In this document: piece after piece, positions 1 through 4,903 of the stretch
How positions within the stretch are numbered: position 1 is the stretch's first letter
Layout of the letters: each line of letters opens with the position of its first letter
From: Candidatus Cloacimonadota bacterium
Lineage (GTDB): Bacteria; Cloacimonadota; Cloacimonadia; Cloacimonadales; WRIO01
Length of the DNA: 6,322 nucleotides
Direction of reading: 5' to 3'
Assembly (NCBI GenBank): GCA_023230175.1
Contig: JALNXV010000217.1
Span: forward strand, 1 to 6,322
Program-made: the position numbers and the translations under genes
Notes under the pieces: generated by a model
Database searches by the model: none
The model's input: only the letters and a program-made list of their open reading frames with translations
Told to the model about the DNA's origin: nothing

Positions 1-180
1 AAAATCTCTATTTTACATTTGTTCCCTAAAGAATTTGCCCTTACAGCTGCCTCTATATTATTAGCTTTATTTATAGGTGGTTTATTTAGTAATATAACTA
101 TTAATCAAAAAAATAACAACCTTGCACTACAACAAGATTATATAGAACAAACCAGTCTTGTTACACTTGTAGAATACTAA
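1..180 (+). CDS. C-terminal end of an unidentified single-pass membrane protein (5' partial)
   Basis: The first frame is open from the window edge to the TAA at 178-180, giving the last 59 residues of a protein whose start lies outside the window. Residues about 11-31 (core ALTAASILLALFIGG) form one hydrophobic, probably membrane-spanning helix, preceded by a short basic segment (K-I-S...F-P-K-E). A polar tail of about 28 residues follows, rich in Asn and Gln and ending in S-L-V-T-L-V-E-Y. One membrane helix near the C terminus with a short polar tail resembles the layout of anti-sigma-factor-like or other small regulatory membrane proteins, but no diagnostic motif is visible and I do not assign a function. 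It converges on the TM2-domain gene with 7 bp between the two stop codons, and no clear terminator hairpin is seen between them. Confidence 0.6.
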   Translation, partial: KISILHLFPKEFALTAASILLALFIGGLFSNITINQKNNNLALQQDYIEQTSLVTLVEY

Positions 181-187
181 TTAATAA

Positions 188-655
188 TTAAAACCACTGT
201 TTCTTTTTGATTACATAGGTTTCTTCAAACTCTTCATCAGATTTTGTTAAATAAATAACTCCTTCAATTAAAGCAATAGTTGTTAAAATCCAATTTGGAA
301 TACCTAACATAATCCATGTCACTAACCATCCTGCTGTATTCAGAATTAGATATACAAGTCCGGGTCCTGTGAAGCCTAAATAAAATTTATGTGCACCTAA
401 CCAACCTAAAAAGATTGCTAATAAACCTGCAACAAGCTTGTCTTTAGTTTTTTTAACAGCAGGCTTTAAAGTATTTTGAATAACATAAATACCTAAGGCA
501 TTCTTTTCTTGAGTTTCAAAATCAACTCTTAATCCAATGCTTGGAGGAGTATCAGATTTCCATTCAGACCCACTGAAATTATATCTGTTTTCATCATCAC
601 CGGTTATAATACCTGTATTGCTTTGAATGGAGTAATCAAGAATTTGTCCTTTCAT
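188..655 (-). CDS. TM2-domain membrane protein with N-terminal cold-shock-like domain
   Basis: This 155-aa protein has two parts. Residues 1-58 (M-K-G-Q-I-L-D-Y, then T-G-I-I-T-G-D-D-E-N-R-Y-N-F, then V-D-F...G-I-Y) look like a short OB-fold or cold-shock-type domain. After a basic linker (about 62-73), residues 74-137 form a TM2 domain: a first helix (GLLAIFLGWLGAHKFYLGF), a G-x-G turn, then further hydrophobic segments up to Y136. The Gly-Ala-His-Lys-Phe-Tyr-Leu-Gly signature is the TM2 hallmark. The cytoplasmic tail S-D-E-E-F-E-E-T-Y with K-K-x-W-F is typical of this two-domain family. The segment between the helices (about 104-122) looks longer than in a minimal TM2 hairpin. Start choice: the ATG at 653-655 is preceded by AAAGGAGA, and a good promoter lies further upstream. 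The molecular function of the family is not established. The domain assignment is firm; the role is unknown. Confidence 0.85.
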   Translation of the reverse strand: MKGQILDYSIQSNTGIITGDDENRYNFSGSEWKSDTPPSIGLRVDFETQEKNALGIYVIQNTLKPAVKKTKDKLVAGLLAIFLGWLGAHKFYLGFTGPGLVYLILNTAGWLVTWIMLGIPNWILTTIALIEGVIYLTKSDEEFEETYVIKKKQWF

Positions 656-690
656 TTAAATCTCCTTTTTGAAATTTTTTAGTAGTAGTT

Positions 691-719
691 ATTATCTTTA
701 AGTATTTTAAAATTGTCAA
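691..719 (-). promoter_or_regulatory. Promoter of the TM2-domain gene
   Basis: Reading the - strand, TTGACA (complement of 714-719) is a perfect -35 hexamer. It is followed after 17 bp by GATAAT (complement of 691-696), which matches the -10 consensus at 5 of 6 positions. Transcription would start near 684, leaving a leader of about 29 nt that contains the AAAGGAGA ribosome binding site (661-668) of the gene at 188-655. Confidence 0.75.
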
Positions 720-752
720 GCATTAATTTTAAAATATCTATTTTTATTGAAA

Positions 753-804
753 AATACAAGGGAGCTCCAAGATGCTTTAAAGCATCTTGGAGCTCCCTTG
801 TATT
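753..804. repeat. Perfect 52-bp palindrome without spacer
   Basis: The left half, 753-778, reads AATACAAGGGAGCTCC then AAGATGCTTT. The right half, 779-804, is its exact reverse complement, with the centre at TTT|AAA. All 26 pairs match, and three of the next four outer pairs also match (to 749/808). As RNA it would fold into a stem of about 24 bp with a UUAA loop. On the - strand the stem is followed by five T residues (complement of 750-754), so it could terminate leftward transcription and shield the TM2 promoter. On the + strand only a poor T tract follows. The lack of a spacer and the arm length are unusual for an ordinary terminator; a small mobile palindrome is equally possible. Confidence 0.85.
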
Positions 805-879
805 GTTCTGTTAAATTTGATATATGTCTCATAGGATAAAAAATTACTTATATTGTTATTTAAGACTGTTGAATAATGT

Positions 880-1074
880 TGTTGTGCGAGCATCCTTACT
901 TGTATAATAAGCTTTTTAACTGCAAGAGTATTAATAAATAAGCACTCTAAAAGCTGGAAGATGCTATCTTAAAATGTAAAAAAAAGTTCTATAATCCTCT
1001 ATCTTGTAGTTTCATAAAATATTAAATATCTATCAATTAAGAAATTGAGTGCAAGCAGGGATGCTCGCACAACA
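880..1074. repeat. 195-bp segment bounded by imperfect 26-bp inverted repeats (MITE-like candidate)
   Basis: The left arm, 880-905, begins TGTTGTGCGAGCATCC. The right arm, 1049-1074, ends with the exact complement of those 16 bases; over the full 26 bases, 22 positions match. The interior is AT-rich, has no credible ORF, and contains smaller hairpins: AGCTTTT (910-916) with AAAAGCT (949-955), AGAGT (925-929) with ACTCT (944-948), and AAGAT-GCT-ATCTT (958-970). Size, terminal repeats and lack of coding capacity are MITE-like. Target-site duplications are not clear: only a GT dinucleotide flanks both ends. A structured RNA is an alternative, since the left arm is followed by a TATAAT at 903-908 that could serve as a -10. 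Confidence 0.5.
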
Positions 1075-1188
1075 GTAGTTTGGGTGACAGCCTTCGGAAA
1101 CTTGTAGGACAATTTATTATATTTTTCAATAGTTTTGTTTAGCTATGTTTTCAGTTTTTTTGGATTAATTTTAAAAGTAAAATAAGTA

Positions 1189-1217
1189 TTAAAAAGTCTA
1201 TATTGGCATTATATAAT
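1189..1217 (+). promoter_or_regulatory. Candidate upstream promoter of the Hsp20 operon
   Basis: TTAAAA (1189-1194, 4 of 6 matches to the -35 consensus) and a perfect TATAAT (1212-1217) are separated by 17 bp. Transcription would start near 1224 and place the CIRCE-like inverted repeat inside the leader. A weaker alternative lies closer, with TTAATT (1244-1249) and TATAAA (1268-1273) separated by 18 bp. That would start transcription at the edge of the CIRCE-like site, a more usual geometry for HrcA control. The sequence does not decide between them. Confidence 0.4.
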
Positions 1218-1278
1218 GATAGTATAAAAAATATTTTTTAAACTTAATTTATTAATTTTCAGTATATTATAAATATGC

Positions 1279-1305
1279 TTGGCAGTCTAATAAAAAGATT
1301 GCTAA
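1279..1305 (+). promoter_or_regulatory. CIRCE-like HrcA operator
   Basis: TTGGCAGTC, exactly nine bases, then GATTGCTAA. The known CIRCE consensus is TTAGCACTC-N9-GAGTGCTAA, so 15 of the 18 arm positions match and the spacer is exact; the two arms complement each other at 7 of 9 positions. The site lies 88 bp upstream of the first Hsp20 gene and just downstream of a possible -10 (TATAAA, 1268-1273). CIRCE is bound by the repressor HrcA, which is inactivated on heat stress, so finding it before a heat-shock operon fits well. HrcA is not in this window, and binding to this degenerate copy is inferred. Confidence 0.65.
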
Positions 1306-1393
1306 AAAAATTGTTGCGTTTTTGGGGGAGTGAGTTATATTGTTAGTAGAAATACAAAACATAAAAGATTAAAAAAAGATATGGAGGTGTAAA

Positions 1394-1828
1394 ATGTTAA
1401 GAGTGATAAGAAGAAATCCTGATGGAATTGGAACAATTTTAAATATGTTTGGTGATTTTGTTAATAATTCTTTAAGTGAAGAGATCAAGAGTGAAAATCA
1501 AGATTTTTGTGCAATGCCTCTTGATTTAACAGAAACTGAAAAAGATTATAGAGTTGTAGCAAATTTACCGGGCATTAAGAAAGAAGATGTTAAAATATCA
1601 TTAGAAAAGGCTCAATTAATAATTGAAGCAGAAAACAAGAATAATGTCGAAGACGAAAAAACAGTATATCATCACAAAGAAAGATTTTGCGGTAAATATC
1701 AGAGAGTTATATATTTACCGGAAAATGTAAATGTAGATAATATCAAAGCAAAAATGGAAAACGGATTATTAGAGTTAATAATTCCTAAAGAAGAAATTAA
1801 ACCACAAAAATTAATTAATATTGAATAA
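1394..1828 (+). CDS. Small heat-shock protein, Hsp20/alpha-crystallin family (first of tandem pair)
   Basis: This 144-aa protein is an ATP-independent holdase chaperone of the cytoplasm: it binds unfolding proteins during stress and passes them to the DnaK/ClpB system. After a variable N-terminal arm (1-41), the alpha-crystallin domain spans about 42-132 and includes the A-N-L-P-G motif (56-60), D-V-K-I-S-L (65-70) and the hallmark A-x-x-x-x-G-L-L (A119-L126). The C-terminal tail carries I-N-I (141-143), the I-x-I/V motif that docks into a neighbouring domain during oligomer assembly. Length is normal for the family. The ATG is set by GGAGG at 1383-1387, six bases upstream. It is the first gene of a two-gene operon; only 10 bp separate its stop from the next start. 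It is likely under heat-shock control through the CIRCE-like site upstream. The family call is secure; its specific clients are unknown. Confidence 0.95.
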   Translation: MLRVIRRNPDGIGTILNMFGDFVNNSLSEEIKSENQDFCAMPLDLTETEKDYRVVANLPGIKKEDVKISLEKAQLIIEAENKNNVEDEKTVYHHKERFCGKYQRVIYLPENVNVDNIKAKMENGLLELIIPKEEIKPQKLINIE

Positions 1829-1838
1829 GGAGGAAATT

Positions 1839-2267
1839 ATGAAACTCGTACCTTTTAAAAAACAAAACAGAGATTTGTTTTCCGGAATGCCATTATTTGA
1901 TGACTTTTTAGATAAATTTTTCAACGATGATATTGTTGGAAACGCTAAATTAATGGCTGTTGATGTAATGGAAACAGATGAAGAATTCAAGATAATGGCT
2001 AATTTACCGGGAATACAAAAAAAAGATGTAAAAATCTCCTTAAAGGACAATCAATTGATTATTGAAGCTGAACATCAAGAAAAGGTTGAAGACAAAAAGA
2101 CTAATTATATTCGTTCGGAAAGGTATGTCGGAAAATATCAAAGATATATTAGTTTACCTGATAATTGTGATGTTGAAAATATTAAAGCAAAAATGGAAAA
2201 TGGAGTCTTAAATCTTGAGATTAAGAAAAAAGAGCCAACTCCTAAGAAACAGATAACTGTGGAATAA
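1839..2267 (+). CDS. Small heat-shock protein, Hsp20/alpha-crystallin family (second of tandem pair)
   Basis: A 142-aa paralogue of the preceding gene. Its N-terminal arm (1-39) is unrelated in detail and carries D-L-F-S-G-M-P-L-F-D-D-F, a common Hsp20 start pattern. The alpha-crystallin domain (about 40-130) has A-N-L-P-G (54-58), D-V-K-I-S-L (63-68) and A-K-M-E-N-G-V-L (117-124), and the tail ends I-T-V (139-141). By hand count, 59 of the last 101 residues are identical to the first copy with no gaps. Tandem duplication followed by divergence of the client-binding arm is the simplest reading. Start choice: the frame is open to a TTG at 1821, but the ATG at 1839 sits five bases after AAGGAGG (1827-1833), so 1839 is preferred. 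The binding site overlaps the upstream stop codon, which suggests coupled translation. Different N-terminal arms may let the two form mixed oligomers or take different clients (inference). Confidence 0.95.
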   Translation: MKLVPFKKQNRDLFSGMPLFDDFLDKFFNDDIVGNAKLMAVDVMETDEEFKIMANLPGIQKKDVKISLKDNQLIIEAEHQEKVEDKKTNYIRSERYVGKYQRYISLPDNCDVENIKAKMENGVLNLEIKKKEPTPKKQITVE

Positions 2268-2271
2268 GATG

Positions 2272-2301
2272 AATAAACGGGCTGGTAACAGCCCGTTTAT
2301 T
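2272..2301. terminator. Hairpin terminator between the convergent Hsp20 operon and argF
   Basis: AATAAACGGGCTG (2272-2284) and CAGCCCGTTTATT (2289-2301) form a perfect 13-bp stem closed by GTAA, a GNRA-type tetraloop in the + strand transcript. It begins four bases after the Hsp20 stop and lies 16 bp past the argF stop, so it can serve both converging genes. The U tract is weak on both sides; the T-rich part is mostly inside the stem (TTTATT). Confidence 0.8.
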
Positions 2302-2317
2302 ATGATTAAAATAATAT

Positions 2318-3319
2318 TTATTCGCCTAATGTAGCGACCATAACAGCTTTGATAGTATGCATACGATTTTCAGCTTCATCAAAGACTACAGATTGTTTGC
2401 TTTCAAACACTTCTTCTGTAACTTCCATTTCAGATAAGCCAAATTTTTCATTGATTTGGCGACCAATTTTTGTTTCTAAATTATGGAAAGCAGGTAAGCA
2501 ATGCATAAAAATAGTTTCATCTTTTCCGGTAAGTTGCATCATTTTTTTATTTACTTGATAAGGTAATAATAATTTAATTCTTTCTTCCCATACATTGTCA
2601 GGTTCTCCCATTGAAACCCAGACGTCAGTATAAATAACATCAGCGTCTTTAACACCTTCAGCAACATTATCGGTAAAGGTGATTTTGCCTTTTGTTTCAG
2701 CAGCGATTTCGCGACATTGAGCAGTCAAATTTTCTTCAGGGAAAAGAGTTTTAGGAGCAACAATTCTGAAATCCATTCCCATTTTTGCAGCACCAATCAT
2801 TAAAGCGTTAGCCATATTATTACGACCATCACCTGCATAAGTGAAAACTATTTCGTTAAGGGGTTTATTTATGTGTTCCATAATAGTTAAGAAATCTGCA
2901 AGTATTTGAGTAGGATGATCTTCATTAGTAAGACCATTCCAAACGGGTACACCTGAGTATTCAGCGAGAGTTTCAACGATTTCTTGAGAAAAACCACGGT
3001 ATTCGATACCATCATACATACGACCTAAAACTCTTGCTGTATCTTTTACAGATTCTTTATTTCCAAACTGTGAACCTGAAGGTCCAAGATATGTAACATG
3101 AGCACCTTGATCAAGTGCTGCTACTTCAAAAGCACAACGAGTTCTGGTAGAATCTTTTTCAAATATTAAAGCGATATTTTTGCCTTTGAGTTTAGGTTGT
3201 TCATAACCGGCATATTTTGCTTTTTTAAGGTCTGCAGAGAGTTCAAGGAAATATTTAATTTCTTTTGGTGTAAAGTCAAGTAAGGTAAGGAAATGACGAT
3301 TCCTGAGATTAAAAGCCAT
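2318..3319 (-). CDS. argF: Ornithine carbamoyltransferase
   Basis: This 333-aa cytoplasmic enzyme makes citrulline and phosphate from carbamoyl phosphate and ornithine in arginine synthesis; arginine-deiminase pathways use the reverse direction. The carbamoyl-phosphate domain has S-T-R-T-R (57-61) and H-P-T-Q (135-138). The hinge and ornithine side show G-D-G-R-N-N-M-A-N (163-171), D-x-x-x-S-M-G (232-238) and the ornithine-loop H-C-L-P (273-276), with R-M-H at 319-321. All key residues expected for an ornithine rather than aspartate carbamoyltransferase are present, and the length matches the long ArgF/ArgI/ArcB form. The start is fixed by AAGGAG (complement of 3327-3332), seven bases before the ATG. 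It stands alone: no other arg or arc gene is adjacent, so anabolic versus catabolic use cannot be read from context. It is divergent from tldD and convergent with the Hsp20 operon. No clear ARG box was seen. Confidence 0.97.
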   Translation of the reverse strand: MAFNLRNRHFLTLLDFTPKEIKYFLELSADLKKAKYAGYEQPKLKGKNIALIFEKDSTRTRCAFEVAALDQGAHVTYLGPSGSQFGNKESVKDTARVLGRMYDGIEYRGFSQEIVETLAEYSGVPVWNGLTNEDHPTQILADFLTIMEHINKPLNEIVFTYAGDGRNNMANALMIGAAKMGMDFRIVAPKTLFPEENLTAQCREIAAETKGKITFTDNVAEGVKDADVIYTDVWVSMGEPDNVWEERIKLLLPYQVNKKMMQLTGKDETIFMHCLPAFHNLETKIGRQINEKFGLSEMEVTEEVFESKQSVVFDEAENRMHTIKAVMVATLGE

Positions 3320-3395
3320 AATAATGCTCCTTTTAATAGTATTTTCTCAATTAAAAAAAGTACTGATTTTTTTGCAAGTATTTTTTTTAAGATTT

Positions 3396-3423
3396 AGTAT
3401 AAAACAGATTAATTTTGTATAAA
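3396..3423 (-). promoter_or_regulatory. Candidate argF promoter
   Basis: On the - strand, TATACT (complement of 3396-3401, 5 of 6 matches) is preceded at 16 bp by TTTATA (complement of 3418-3423, 4 of 6). Transcription would start near 3389, giving a leader of about 70 nt rich in runs of A and T. The -35 is weak, and AT-rich DNA yields such matches by chance. Confidence 0.35.
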
Positions 3424-3478
3424 TCATTAAAATTCAGATAATTGAGAGATTAACAAATTATTAAAATATAGTTTTCTC

Positions 3479-3506
3479 TTGACAGATATTGGGATATGTG
3501 TATATT
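3479..3506 (+). promoter_or_regulatory. Promoter of the tldD-tldE operon
   Basis: A perfect TTGACA (3479-3484) is followed after 16 bp by TATATT (3501-3506, 5 of 6 matches). The predicted start near 3513 gives a short leader of about 22 nt that contains TAAGGAG (3523-3529), five bases before the tldD ATG. No operator-like inverted repeat is evident. Confidence 0.7.
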
Positions 3507-3534
3507 TTAATATATTATAAACTAAGGAGTTAGT

Positions 3535-3897
3535 ATGATTGATTATTTAAAATCCTTAAATATTCATCAATACGACTGTGAATTAATAGACATTCGTATT
3601 GAAGAAGAAAAACCTTTTGATTTAAGTTATTATCAAAAAGAACTTTATAATTTCTCTCACGAAGAAAAAAAGGGTGCCTTTATCAGAGTCTATGCCAACA
3701 AAAAATGGTATTTCTCTTCAACAACCAACATTAACAATATCGAAATTGAAATACACACTTTACTTAAAACTGCCAAAATCAACCTTTATAAAAACAAAAA
3801 AATATTGAATATAAAGAGCATTCTTTTAAAACAATCAAAGACGACTTTACTTTTCATTTATCAAAAGAAGAAAAGATGGCTTTTTTACAACCAATAA
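3535..3897 (+). CDS. tldD: TldD metallopeptidase subunit, N-terminal part (frameshifted gene, 5' fragment)
   Basis: The ATG at 3535 has a strong TAAGGAG site (3523-3529) and a good promoter, so this is the true start of tldD. Residues 1-88 match the TldD N-terminal domain in style: an acidic opening, then G-A-F-I-R-V-Y-A-N-K-K-W-Y-F-S-S-T, equivalent to the family's 'GxxVRV...GxWGFAST' strand pair, then a helix (I-E-I-H-T-L-L-K-T-A-K-I). After about residue 88 the frame yields a lysine-rich, non-TldD tail (K-I-L-N-I-K-S-I-L...W-L-F-Y-N-Q) up to the stop at 3895-3897, giving 120 aa. The proper continuation lies in the -1 frame, starting around the seven-A run at 3796-3802. As written, this product lacks the metal site and would be inactive. 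It is either a real mutation, an assembly or sequencing indel, or a recoding site. Confidence 0.8.
   Translation: MIDYLKSLNIHQYDCELIDIRIEEEKPFDLSYYQKELYNFSHEEKKGAFIRVYANKKWYFSSTTNINNIEIEIHTLLKTAKINLYKNKKILNIKSILLKQSKTTLLFIYQKKKRWLFYNQ
3792..3897 (+). other. tldD: Frameshift zone in tldD, slip candidate at A7 (3796-3802)
   Basis: The upstream frame stays open until 3897. The downstream frame is open from just after a TAA at 3789-3791, so the change of frame must fall between 3792 and 3897. The downstream frame already reads TldD-like before the ATG at 3876 (F-T-F-H-L-S-K-E-E-K-M-A-F-L-Q-P-I), which places the junction near the C-AAAAAAA-T run. One extra A there, or a -1 slip on the A run, gives Y-K-N-K-K-N-I-E-Y-K-E and an uninterrupted protein of about 449 aa, normal for TldD. 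Confidence 0.75.
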
Positions 3898-4883
3898 GAG
3901 AAATTATTGAAAACGATCCGCAAGTTGTAACCCCTTATATTAGCTGGAGTGACAGGGTAAATGCAAAATATTATATCAATAATAAGGGGATAGTTTATTA
4001 TTATGATAAGGGATTTTCAGGTGTATTAGCTTCAATCACATTAGTTCAGGATAAGGAAATATTTAGGAGTTCTTTTTACAAAACAGTGCAAAGAAAAGAG
4101 GACTTTGGTGATATTCTTCAAGATTTTAAAGAAGAACTTGAAGAAGGCAAGTTATTCTTAAATGCCCCAGTAATTGAGCCGGGACAGTATCCTGTCGTGA
4201 TGAGTCCTGATGTAGCAGGTGTTTTTGCTCATGAAAGCTTTGGTCATAAATCAGAGGCTGATTTTATGCTTGGTGATGAGACAATGAAACAGGAATGGGA
4301 GATAGGTAAAAAAGTTGGCAGTGATATCTTATCAATAGTTGATTGTGGCTTAGAATCTGATACTACCGGTTTTTGCCCAATAGATGACGAAGGTGTAGAA
4401 AGTCATAAAACATACCTAATCAAAAACGGCATCCTCACAGGCAGATTGCATTCAAAAGAAACAGCTGACACTTTACAGGAGAATACTACAGGTAATGCCA
4501 GAGCCATAGATTTCACATTTGAACCAATAGTCAGAATGACCTCTACATATATCGAGGCAGGAGATTTAACTTTTGACGAGCTTATCAAGCCGATAGAAAA
4601 CGGATATTTCTTAAAAACTCTAATTCATGGTAGCGGTATGTCCACCTTTACTATGGCAATCAACAAGGCATATAAAATTGAAAATGGCAAAATTGCTCAT
4701 CCGGTTAAAATAAATATGGCTACAGGTACGGTTTTTGAAACCTTATTTGATATTGACGGATTAAGCAATAAAGTACAGATTAAAAGTTCTATCTTAGGCG
4801 GGTGTGGTAAAAATGAACAATGGCCATTGCCTGTTTCTTTTGGCGGACCATATGTCAGAATCAAAAAACTTAATCTTTCTTAA
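3876..4883 (+). CDS. tldD: TldD metallopeptidase subunit, catalytic part (frameshifted gene, 3' fragment)
   Basis: This frame encodes the rest of TldD, the zinc-bearing catalytic subunit of the TldD/TldE peptidase. In E. coli that enzyme degrades unfolded peptides, trims the microcin B17 leader and affects CcdA turnover. The HExxxH motif (H-E-S-F-G-H, residues 119-124 counted from the ATG at 3876; about 233-238 of the restored protein) is followed by K-S-E-A-D-F, as is usual. The C-terminal G-G-C-G-K-N-E-Q...P-V-S-F-G-G-P block supplies the expected conserved Cys (codon 4803-4805). T-T-G-N-A-R-A (about 208-214) is another family signature. The ATG at 3876 lacks a proper ribosome binding site (only an AG-rich stretch), and TldD coding extends upstream of it in the same frame, so it is probably not a true start. 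tldE begins 20 bp after the stop. All visible catalytic features are intact, which argues against long-standing decay. Confidence 0.9.
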   Translation: MAFLQPIREIIENDPQVVTPYISWSDRVNAKYYINNKGIVYYYDKGFSGVLASITLVQDKEIFRSSFYKTVQRKEDFGDILQDFKEELEEGKLFLNAPVIEPGQYPVVMSPDVAGVFAHESFGHKSEADFMLGDETMKQEWEIGKKVGSDILSIVDCGLESDTTGFCPIDDEGVESHKTYLIKNGILTGRLHSKETADTLQENTTGNARAIDFTFEPIVRMTSTYIEAGDLTFDELIKPIENGYFLKTLIHGSGMSTFTMAINKAYKIENGKIAHPVKINMATGTVFETLFDIDGLSNKVQIKSSILGGCGKNEQWPLPVSFGGPYVRIKKLNLS

Positions 4884-4903
4884 AGAAGTCAGGAGTAAAA
4901 AAA

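Larger units (their letters stand above)
656..1393. other. 738-bp gene-free region: contents
   Basis: No convincing protein gene lies here. From left to right it holds the TM2-gene promoter (691-719, -), a 52-bp perfect palindrome (753-804), an inverted-repeat-bounded segment (880-1074), a slightly more G+C-rich patch directly after it (about 1075-1110), an AT-rich stretch with no structure I can name (about 1111-1188), and the Hsp20 operon promoter region with a CIRCE-like operator (1189-1305) and a leader (about 1306-1393). The two repeat structures occupy the middle of the gap and suggest that it has accumulated small mobile or structured elements. Confidence 0.6.

Noticed and set aside
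880..1074. 6S-like regulatory RNA (size and closing stem are suggestive)
   Set aside because: The interior does not fold into one long rod with a central bubble in any pairing I could find by hand.
1203..1218. Sigma-54 type promoter beginning TTGGCA
   Set aside because: The required TTGC element at the right spacing is missing; the TATAAT reads better as a sigma-70 -10.
1821..1838. TTG at 1821 as the start of the second Hsp20 gene, adding six residues
   Set aside because: It overlaps the end of the first Hsp20 gene and has no binding site; the ATG at 1839 has AAGGAGG at ideal spacing.
1811..2050. 79-codon open frame on the - strand
   Set aside because: Lies entirely opposite the two Hsp20 genes, has no ribosome binding site and reads as low-complexity Ser/Phe/Asn; it is the antisense of a well-supported gene.
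2349..2558. 69-codon open frame on the + strand
   Set aside because: Opposite the conserved C-terminal part of ornithine carbamoyltransferase, with no protein-like motif.
3430..3450. ARG box operator upstream of argF (ATTCA half-site)
   Set aside because: Only one half-site is present and no matching TGAAT arm is found at the expected spacing; too weak in AT-rich DNA.
4403..4588. 61-codon open frame on the - strand
   Set aside because: Opposite the tldD catalytic region, without a ribosome binding site or recognisable domain.
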